Position numbers and translations under genes: made by a program
From: DATAYF01 sp036272735
Lineage (GTDB): Bacteria; Chloroflexota; Ktedonobacteria; Ktedonobacterales; Ktedonobacteraceae
DNA length: 13,625 nt
Assembly (NCBI GenBank): GCA_036272735.1
Contig: DATAYF010000465.1
Location: 1 to 13,625, forward strand
Direction of reading: 5' to 3'
Notes under the pieces: generated by a model
What the model was told of the DNA's origin: nothing
The model's database searches: none
The model's input: only the letters and a program-made list of their open reading frames with translations
Part shown: piece by piece, positions 1 to 5,229 of the stretch
How the letters are laid out: every line of letters begins with the position of its first letter
Numbering within the stretch: the stretch's first letter is position 1

Positions 1-820
1 CCTCGGTGGTAAAGTGGTTGCTCTCGCTCTCCATAATCTGAATTTCGTGCTCAACGGTGTACGGATAGTGCGTGCGAATTTCCGAACCAACCCGGTCCTT
101 CAGCGGCGTAATGATGCGGCCTCGGTTGGTATAATCCTCCGGGTTAGCACTGGCAACGACATATACATCGATGGGCAGGCGAATTTTATAGCCCCGAATC
201 TGCACGTCGCGCTCTTCCATAATATTCAACAGACCAACCTGAATGCGCTCGGCCAGGTCTGGCAGTTCGTTGATACAGAAGATACCACGGTTCGTACGCG
301 GAATCATGCCATAATGGATGGTCAGTTCATCGGAAAGATAACGGCCCTCCGCCACGCGTACCGGATCAACCTCGCCGATTAAATCAGAAATGGTAATATC
401 TGGCGTCGCCAACTTTTCACCATAGCGCCGCTCACGTGGCAACCAGTCGATTTCAACCTGGTCGCCTGACTCTTCGATCTTATCGCGACAAGCCTTACAA
501 ATTGGCTCAAACGGATCATCATTAATTTCGCAACCAGCGATGACCGGTACCACCTCGTCTAACAAATTCGCCAGGCTACGCGCCATACGCGTTTTCGCTT
601 GACCACGTTCACCCAGGAAGATGATATCCTGCCCAGAGAGGATGGCATTTTCGACCTGAGGAATTACAGTATCCTCGTAGCCCACAATGCCGGGGAACAG
701 CTCTTCATCATCGCGAATTTTTTGAATGAGATTTTTACGAATTTCTTCCTTGACGGAGAGAACCCTATATCCACTTTCACGCAATTCACCAATCGTGCGT
801 GGTCGAGTAGTTATAGCCAT
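1..820 (-). CDS. MoxR/magnesium-chelatase-type AAA+ ATPase, N-terminal part (runs off left edge)
   Basis: The open reading frame starts at ATG 820-818 and stays open to base 1, giving 273 residues with the C-terminus missing. Seen: a P-loop GERGQAKTR at residues 70-78, a Walker B-like GIFCINEL at 179-186 and a sensor-1-like ASANPED at 223-229, all in the spacing of BchI/ChlI and MoxR AAA+ ATPases. The second Walker B acidic position is Asn followed by Glu, which I recall as usual in this particular subfamily. Cysteines at 97, 108 and 111 (C-x10-C-x2-C) between the P-loop and Walker B could bind a metal. Known of the family: these ATPases remodel partner proteins, often von Willebrand factor A-domain proteins, in the cytoplasm; true Mg-chelatase activity cannot be inferred here. 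The ribosome site is weak: AAGAAAGG lies 14 bases before the ATG, so the start is likely but not certain. The partner gene would be off the left edge. Confidence 0.88.
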   Translation of the reverse strand, partial: MAITTRPRTIGELRESGYRVLSVKEEIRKNLIQKIRDDEELFPGIVGYEDTVIPQVENAILSGQDIIFLGERGQAKTRMARSLANLLDEVVPVIAGCEINDDPFEPICKACRDKIEESGDQVEIDWLPRERRYGEKLATPDITISDLIGEVDPVRVAEGRYLSDELTIHYGMIPRTNRGIFCINELPDLAERIQVGLLNIMEERDVQIRGYKIRLPIDVYVVASANPEDYTNRGRIITPLKDRVGSEIRTHYPYTVEHEIQIMESESNHFTTE

Positions 821-1093
821 GCAGTCGTATACTACCTTTCTTAGGAATACATCTTGCTCTACGAACTTCAGCCCTTGTAATGTCGAGATTCTACTAGACC
901 AGACCATTCCAGGCGAATGATCGCTGAAGCGCGTACCAAAGAGAAGATATGACTGATGTGCATATCCGGATAACTTCGATTGGCTTTGCGTCTTTCAGAT
1001 GAGGGCTGTCATGGATCACAGATGATCCTCTTGCAATCAACTTGAGTGGAACCATACTTGATTTTATAGCCTGAAACAAGAAAACGCAAGAGC
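821..1093. other. Gene-free spacer
   Basis: The spacer lies between the ATPase start and the terminator of the upstream phosphatase gene. A 71-codon minus-strand frame (894-1109) is present, but it runs into the terminator hairpin and has no recognisable domain, so I do not call it. The region should hold the promoter of the ATPase gene. I see only a weak -35-like TCGACA on the minus strand with no convincing -10 partner. Confidence 0.5.
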
Positions 1094-1128
1094 AAAAAGA
1101 GAGGAGCATCCCAAGGAATGCCCCTCTC
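1094..1128 (-). terminator. Intrinsic terminator of the phosphatase gene
   Basis: Read on the minus strand, a hairpin has arms GAGAGGGGCATTCC and GGGATGCTCCTCTC (two mismatches, 2-nt loop) at 1099-1128. It is followed directly by TTTTT (1094-1098). It lies 43 bases past the stop codon of the phosphatase-like gene and in the same orientation. The opposite strand has no T-run after the hairpin, so it acts in the minus direction only. Confidence 0.88.
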
Positions 1129-1171
1129 GCTATTTACGGTGGTTAGCGTCCTACGTTCACACCCACTGCGG

Positions 1172-3325
1172 TTACTGCTGCGCAGCAGCCATCTTTACCA
1201 CACGATCTTGTAGCGCATTCGCCTGCGTAAGCATGCTCTGTTGGGATCGCGTCGATGGGTTCGCATGGCCGAACTCGGCACTTTCCAACGCAGCAATCAT
1301 CTGGCTGGTCACGCCGTTACGCTGCTCAGTGATGAGCTGTAGCTGGTTCTCAAGCTGATTGTAGGTGCGATCACCGGCGCTATGGCTGGCAAGCGCCCGC
1401 GTCGATATCCGCCATGTGACCATGCTTAGAGCACCAACCGGCGCATTAAGCTGCTTATACACTTGCGCCAGGTGAATGTAAAAACTGAGGTGGTCTCTGA
1501 CTGCGGGCGGCAGTGCATTGTTCTGCATAACCTCGAACAGCACACGACCATCATGCGCGTAGTCGTCCTTCAGGCCCAACAACGCCATCATGGTTGGACG
1601 CGTATCGGTATGATCGGCCCAGGTCGTATTATCCACACCAAGCTGCTTCACACCCGGTCCCGCAAATGCCAGCCAGGTACGATTGATATCAGGCGAGATA
1701 TCACCATGATTCCAGGCGTACCCGGGATCTTCGTAGATACACGCCTGCGTGCAGTCAGCCGCCCCCGTTTGTACATAATAATCAGGATTGGCAAACAGGG
1801 TGAAGGTTGGCGTACGCGCTGGATCGGCGGTCACCATATGCAACAGCTTCAGCTCAACCGGGTCCGCCAGGTAGTTCGCCAACTTTTGCGTCTTCCCATT
1901 CAACGGACTCTTTTCCGTCAAGCTCGCCACCGCCTGCTCGAACTGGCGCGTTACCGCCGCGTCACGCGCAGGATTGCCGGTAAGGTAGGCCATCGGGGCC
2001 GAGTCATAATGCAGGTCGAACGGTGTTTTGATGCCTTTCTGCGTCGCCAGCAATCCGGTCAGGTTGGTGGTTAATTCACCGATCTGGCTGTAGTTACACG
2101 GCAGCGTCACGCCATTACAGTTAGCAGGGCTAGGCGCACCGCCGATGAAATGATCGCCCTCGTCGGCGGTCACTACAAACAGCGTATTGCTGGCATTGAT
2201 GCCGTCTTTGGTCAGGCGCGTGAAAAACGTTCCGAATGCCTGGTCGTAGGATTTCAAGCGAGCAACATAGCCCGCTTCACCAGGACCATAGGCATTTCCA
2301 TTCGGATTATCATGAGCATCCGACATGTACGCGTAGGTAATCGGAACATTGTGCTCCTGCATAGCAGCCACGTATGCCAACGAGGTCGAGGCAGTCAGGC
2401 CGCCAAAGCCGGGGAAACCAGGATTGCCTTTGTAATCCTGAATAACATTCCCATTCAGATCTTTCAACGGACCATTGGGACTGATCTGCGGCGCGACGTA
2501 TTTATGTCCATAGAGTGCCTGGAAATTGTGGTAGCCACCCGGCTCATCAGGCAATGCATCAGTTTTCCCGTTATTAGCGGTGGCACACACGCTACTGCCC
2601 TGGGCACAGTGTACAGCAATGCCGACGTAATCGGTTTGTGCCAGCGAGGGATTGGCCTTGGCCTCAGCAGCCTCAGCAGAATTGGCCCCGAACACGGTGG
2701 GAATATCGATGCCGGTATTCTCCAAAGCGGTGTTCGCCATACCAACGGTCCCAAAGTTACAACCGGCACGAGTATACGGCACCCACGGAGCCGGTGCATT
2801 TTTACCCTGCGCCGTCAGCAGATTATACGTCGTATCGGTCGGCGGGTTTGTATACTTATCAAATAATGGCGCGGTCCAATAGGCAAAAGAACTCGCGAAT
2901 CCGGTGCTGCCATCAGGCTTGTAATAGCCATAGCTATTGCTTTCCGCCATACCGTTGCGATCAGGGTAAACGCCAGTCAAGCTCGTCAGAAAATCAGTCG
3001 CGGTATGCGCGATCAGCGGCGTGTGGTTATTGGACATCATCACGCCATTGTGCTTCATAAAGTTGAGTAAATTGGGCATCTGCTCAAGGTCCGAAGGGAC
3101 ATTAGCATTATCGCGCGAGAGGTGCACGTTATCGAACTGCAAATAAATAACATGCTTCACTTTGCCCTGCGGCGCATTTAACTGGCAACCCGTTGTAGCA
3201 CTTTTACTCGCTGCCGTAGCATGCGCAAAGGTGCGGACCTGCGTGAACGCATACGCACCCACACCAACGAGCAGCGCAACGATGAGCACACGTACGAGCA
3301 GGTTTTGTCCCCGAAATCCTTTCAT
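1172..3325 (-). CDS. Secreted alkaline-phosphatase-superfamily phosphoesterase
   Basis: The product is 717 residues. Residues 1-36 form a signal peptide or membrane anchor: basic MKGFRGQN, then a hydrophobic stretch at about 9-28, ending near a possible AHA cut site. The body has the metal-site pattern of the alkaline phosphatase superfamily: Asp65 in QFDN, a candidate nucleophile Thr102 in NNHTPL, D336/H338 in SDAHDN, D388/D391/H392 in TADEGDHF, H540 in WNHGD and H572 in WADHTD. The C-terminal region (about 600-717) is helix-rich and of unknown role. Exact substrate (phosphomonoester, diester or nucleotide) cannot be read. The start at 3325 is chosen because AAAGGA lies 9 bases upstream and the signal peptide follows directly; an in-frame ATG at 3478 would add 51 residues before the signal peptide and is unlikely. 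A phosphate-starvation type control is suggested by the repeated half-sites in the leader. A terminator follows it. Confidence 0.85.
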   Translation of the reverse strand: MKGFRGQNLLVRVLIVALLVGVGAYAFTQVRTFAHATAASKSATTGCQLNAPQGKVKHVIYLQFDNVHLSRDNANVPSDLEQMPNLLNFMKHNGVMMSNNHTPLIAHTATDFLTSLTGVYPDRNGMAESNSYGYYKPDGSTGFASSFAYWTAPLFDKYTNPPTDTTYNLLTAQGKNAPAPWVPYTRAGCNFGTVGMANTALENTGIDIPTVFGANSAEAAEAKANPSLAQTDYVGIAVHCAQGSSVCATANNGKTDALPDEPGGYHNFQALYGHKYVAPQISPNGPLKDLNGNVIQDYKGNPGFPGFGGLTASTSLAYVAAMQEHNVPITYAYMSDAHDNPNGNAYGPGEAGYVARLKSYDQAFGTFFTRLTKDGINASNTLFVVTADEGDHFIGGAPSPANCNGVTLPCNYSQIGELTTNLTGLLATQKGIKTPFDLHYDSAPMAYLTGNPARDAAVTRQFEQAVASLTEKSPLNGKTQKLANYLADPVELKLLHMVTADPARTPTFTLFANPDYYVQTGAADCTQACIYEDPGYAWNHGDISPDINRTWLAFAGPGVKQLGVDNTTWADHTDTRPTMMALLGLKDDYAHDGRVLFEVMQNNALPPAVRDHLSFYIHLAQVYKQLNAPVGALSMVTWRISTRALASHSAGDRTYNQLENQLQLITEQRNGVTSQMIAALESAEFGHANPSTRSQQSMLTQANALQDRVVKMAAAQQ

Positions 3326-3366
3326 GTGACATGTTCCTTTCCTAAGACGCGGTTTTCGCATCCCGG

Positions 3367-3407
3367 ATTTAACAATACTTAACCTACATTTAACAATATA
3401 CTTAATT
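3367..3407 (-). promoter_or_regulatory. Four TTAA(A/G)T half-sites at about 11 bp spacing, Pho-box-like
   Basis: On the minus strand the tetramer TTAA recurs four times at plus positions 3402-3405, 3390-3393, 3379-3382 and 3369-3372, spaced 12, 11 and 10 bases, each in TTAAGT or TTAAAT alternately. Direct repeats with about 11 bp period are the usual binding layout of OmpR/PhoB/PhoP-family response regulators. The array precedes a secreted phosphatase-like gene, which fits a Pho regulon. Which regulator binds it is inference. It lies downstream of the best promoter I can see, so it may repress, or the true promoter may be elsewhere. Confidence 0.5.
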
Positions 3408-3438
3408 GATGCATAACATGCGCTTTCATGCCACAGAG

Positions 3439-3468
3439 AGTATAACATAGAAGATTTAAATATGCCAT
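3439..3468 (-). promoter_or_regulatory. Possible sigma-70-type promoter for the phosphatase gene
   Basis: On the minus strand the -35-like ATGGCA (3463-3468) is separated by 18 bases from TATACT (3439-3444), which is preceded by TGT as in an extended -10. The implied leader is about 105 bases and includes the TTAA-repeat array. It was found by eye only. Confidence 0.4.
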
Positions 3469-3504
3469 CCATTCCCACACTTCTGGTACAACCACACTAA
3501 GTGC

Positions 3505-3807
3505 TTATCCGAATAACCCAGCGGCCCGGAACGCAATCAGAGCACAGGCGAAATGCAGAAACGCCAAACAGTTCTGTGGCTTCTTGTCCCAGCGAATGAG
3601 CAGGCAGCGAAAGCGATTCATCCACGAATGCGCCCGTTCGACGACCCACCTCCGCGCTTTGAAGCCTGCTTCTCGCTTGATCGCCCTGGCCGCTTCTCCA
3701 CGCGGGCGCACATGGGCAGTAAAGCCAGACTCCAGCAAAATCCCGTAGACCTCATCGTAGTCATAGCCGGCATCCAGACACAGCCCCTGCGGGCGCTCTG
3801 TGGTGGG
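3505..3807 (-). pseudogene. IS5-family DDE transposase, C-terminal remnant
   Basis: The minus-strand frame is readable from about 3807 to the stop at 3505-3507, roughly 100 residues. It contains LCLDAGYDYDEV, with the second catalytic Asp region, and RRWVVERAHSWMNRF, with the catalytic Glu region. The end ACALIAFRAAGLFG is typical of IS5-group transposases. The N-terminal half with the first catalytic Asp is missing, and the only ATG in frame (3738) is internal, so it cannot be active alone. Homology stops at the point where the oxidoreductase stop codon lies (3809-3811), so the element was cut by the rearrangement that put that gene here. An outer inverted repeat near 3480-3504 is expected, but cannot be confirmed without the other end. 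Confidence 0.85.
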
Positions 3808-3808
3808 T

Positions 3809-4744
3809 CTACGGCGCGAAAACGATCACCAGTTTTCCCTTGGGCGTGCCGGCCGTTTCAAGCTCGGTGAGCGCCGGGATCGCTTCAGACAGCGGCACGG
3901 TGCGGCCGATCTTTGGGACGAGCTTGCCTTGCTCGGCCGCCTCGGTGATGCCTGCCATACGTTGCTGTGTTGGATTGCCGGATGCCAGTTTATGCCGCGG
4001 CGAGAACAGGCAGGCAATCAGCTTGCTTGGCGCGAAGACGACGTGCACCGCGACGCCGCCGCGTTTGAGCATCGCGCTGCACTGGCTCAGCGACAGCGCG
4101 CCGGCCGTATCGAAGACCACGTCGAAGCGGTGCTCATAGGCAGCGATGTCGAAGGCGCGGTAGTCGGCGACCTCGCGCACGCCCAGCGCCAACGCTTCCT
4201 CGCGCACGGACGCGCTACAACTGCCAGCGACCTCGGCGTCGCGCATGCGAGCGATCTGCACCGCCGCGCGTCCCACGCCGCCGAGACATCCGGTGATGAA
4301 GACCGATTGGCCGGCTCGCAGCTTCGCCCTGTCGACTACCGCGGACCAGGCCGTCACGCTGGCCATGGGTAATGCCGCGGCCAGCTCGAACGAGAGGGAC
4401 GGCGGCTTGCGGAAGGCGCTTTTCTCCGCGATGACGAGATATTCGGCGAATGCGCCGGCTTCGCGAATGCCCTCGATGCCGAATACCTCGTCGCCGACCT
4501 TGAGTCGGGCCACCTCCGGGCCGATGGCGTCGACAACGCCGGCGAAATCATGGCCCAGGCCGCGCGGAAACCGAGACCCGGAAACCAACCTCAGATTACC
4601 CGCGCGAATGCCCCAATCCGCCGGGTTGGTTGCCGCGGCCCTGACCCGCACGCGAACCTGACCTCGCCCGGGTTTGGGGATCTCAACCTCCTCCAGGCCC
4701 ATTTCCTCTGGGCCGCCGTAACGGTGATATTGAATGCTCTGCAT
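3809..4744 (-). CDS. Zinc-free MDR-family NAD(P)H:quinone oxidoreductase-like protein
   Basis: The product is 311 residues, normal for the zinc-independent quinone-reductase branch of the medium-chain dehydrogenase/reductase superfamily. Seen: an N-terminal GroES-like fold with NPADW at about 40-44 and GHDFAGVV at 64-71; the nucleotide-binding motif GCLGGVGRAAVQIA at 152-165; FDVVFDTAG at 207-215; and a C-terminal PKGKLVI at 301-307. The structural-zinc cysteine cluster is absent. It would reduce quinones or enones with NADPH in the cytoplasm; the true substrate is unknown. The start is well supported: AAAGGAAA lies 8-10 bases before ATG 4742-4744. It is much richer in G+C than its neighbours (39 of 60 bases in 4081-4140), and its stop codon touches an IS5 remnant. 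Both point to acquisition or an IS-linked rearrangement. No functional link to the potassium genes is evident. Confidence 0.88.
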   Translation of the reverse strand: MQSIQYHRYGGPEEMGLEEVEIPKPGRGQVRVRVRAAATNPADWGIRAGNLRLVSGSRFPRGLGHDFAGVVDAIGPEVARLKVGDEVFGIEGIREAGAFAEYLVIAEKSAFRKPPSLSFELAAALPMASVTAWSAVVDRAKLRAGQSVFITGCLGGVGRAAVQIARMRDAEVAGSCSASVREEALALGVREVADYRAFDIAAYEHRFDVVFDTAGALSLSQCSAMLKRGGVAVHVVFAPSKLIACLFSPRHKLASGNPTQQRMAGITEAAEQGKLVPKIGRTVPLSEAIPALTELETAGTPKGKLVIVFAP

Positions 4745-4868
4745 GAGGATTTCCTTTGCTAATAGATGAAACTGTAATTGGGGTCATCGCATCATTTTCT
4801 GTTTTCTGTACGCTAAGGACCTCGATGAAGGCTGCAAGCTGGAAAGCTGTACGCTCAATGTCAACCTC

Positions 4869-4910
4869 GTCGCAGAACGCTTGTCGCAGAACGCTTGTCG
4901 CAGAATCCTT
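4869..4910. repeat. 14-bp tandem repeat, three copies
   Basis: The unit GTCGCAGAACGCTT occurs at 4869-4882 and 4883-4896 identically, and at 4897-4910 with two changes (GTCGCAGAATCCTT). It is a short head-to-tail array in non-coding DNA. It may be slippage-generated or an iterated binding site; no spacer structure suggests CRISPR. Confidence 0.85.
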
Positions 4911-5154
4911 ACCGTACAGATTTCACCTTTAGATACGCTGACCCCTAAAATAGCGGTTATCTGAGAGCTACCTCTACATTGCCCCTGGTATCACTGACAT
5001 TGGAAATGGGCCTTGTAGCAGGTTATTTGGAGAGGCTTTTAGTGGTGAAGAGCTCGAAAAAAGGACGAGAAATGAGCTCAAAATAGGCAACCTCCACCAG
5101 TTCATGTGGTTCTACCACACTTCTCACAGACACCACGAATGATGGAAATACTGA

Positions 5155-5173
5155 GCAAATTTTGAGAATTTGC
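5155..5173. promoter_or_regulatory. Inverted repeat, possible operator upstream of the KimA-like gene
   Basis: Perfect 7-base arms GCAAATT / AATTTGC surround a 5-base centre (TTGAG), about 57 bases before the KimA start codon. The size fits a dimeric repressor site, but no regulator gene is nearby to match it. It has no T-run after it, so it is not a terminator. Confidence 0.35.
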
Positions 5174-5182
5174 ATCCTTCTC

Positions 5183-5215
5183 TTGAGCCTTTATTGAGCC
5201 TTCGTCATCTATGAT
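5183..5215 (+). promoter_or_regulatory. Possible activator-type promoter of the KimA-like gene
   Basis: TTGAGCCTT occurs twice (5183-5191 and 5194-5202), exactly 11 bases apart. Seven bases later is a good -10 candidate, TATGAT (5210-5215). No well-placed -35 hexamer is present, so the direct repeat could be an activator site in place of it, as for OmpR-family regulators. A transcript from here would begin near 5222, almost at the first ATG (5230), which would favour use of the second ATG at 5269. Confidence 0.35.
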
Positions 5216-5229
5216 AGCAAGGAAAACAC

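Larger units (their letters stand above)
4745..5229. other. Divergent intergenic region, no gene found
   Basis: These 485 bases separate the oxidoreductase (leftward) from the KimA-like gene (rightward). Composition drops to AT-richer at about 4750, so the GC-rich block ends just upstream of the oxidoreductase ribosome site. Contents seen are a 14-bp tandem repeat, a GCAAATT inverted repeat and an 11-bp-spaced direct repeat close to the KimA start, each listed separately. The 72-codon minus frame at 5102-5320 overlaps the KimA start and has no recognisable domain. Confidence 0.6.

Noticed and set aside
894..1109. 71-codon minus-strand reading frame between the terminator and the ATPase gene
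   Set aside because: Its start lies inside the terminator hairpin of the previous gene, its sequence resembles no known domain, and no ribosome site is seen.
1463..2866. Long plus-strand frames of 203 and 238 codons
   Set aside because: They are antisense to the phosphatase-like gene, which has a signal peptide and metal-site motifs; the products are Arg/Ile-rich shadow sequence.
3326..3478. Upstream start (3478) for the phosphatase-like gene
   Set aside because: The added 51 residues come before a normal signal peptide, overlap promoter-like sequence and the TTAA array, and have no ribosome site comparable to that at 3325.
3800..4661. Plus-strand frames of 190 and 138 codons opposite the oxidoreductase
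   Set aside because: High G+C leaves all frames open; only the minus-strand frame has a Rossmann motif and a ribosome site.
4869..4910. CRISPR array
   Set aside because: The 14-bp units are directly joined with no spacers, and no cas gene is nearby.
4745..5229. c-di-AMP (ydaO) riboswitch before the KimA-like gene
   Set aside because: This riboswitch controls kimA in B. subtilis, so I looked for its conserved G-rich segments and found no convincing match. A covariance-model search would settle it.
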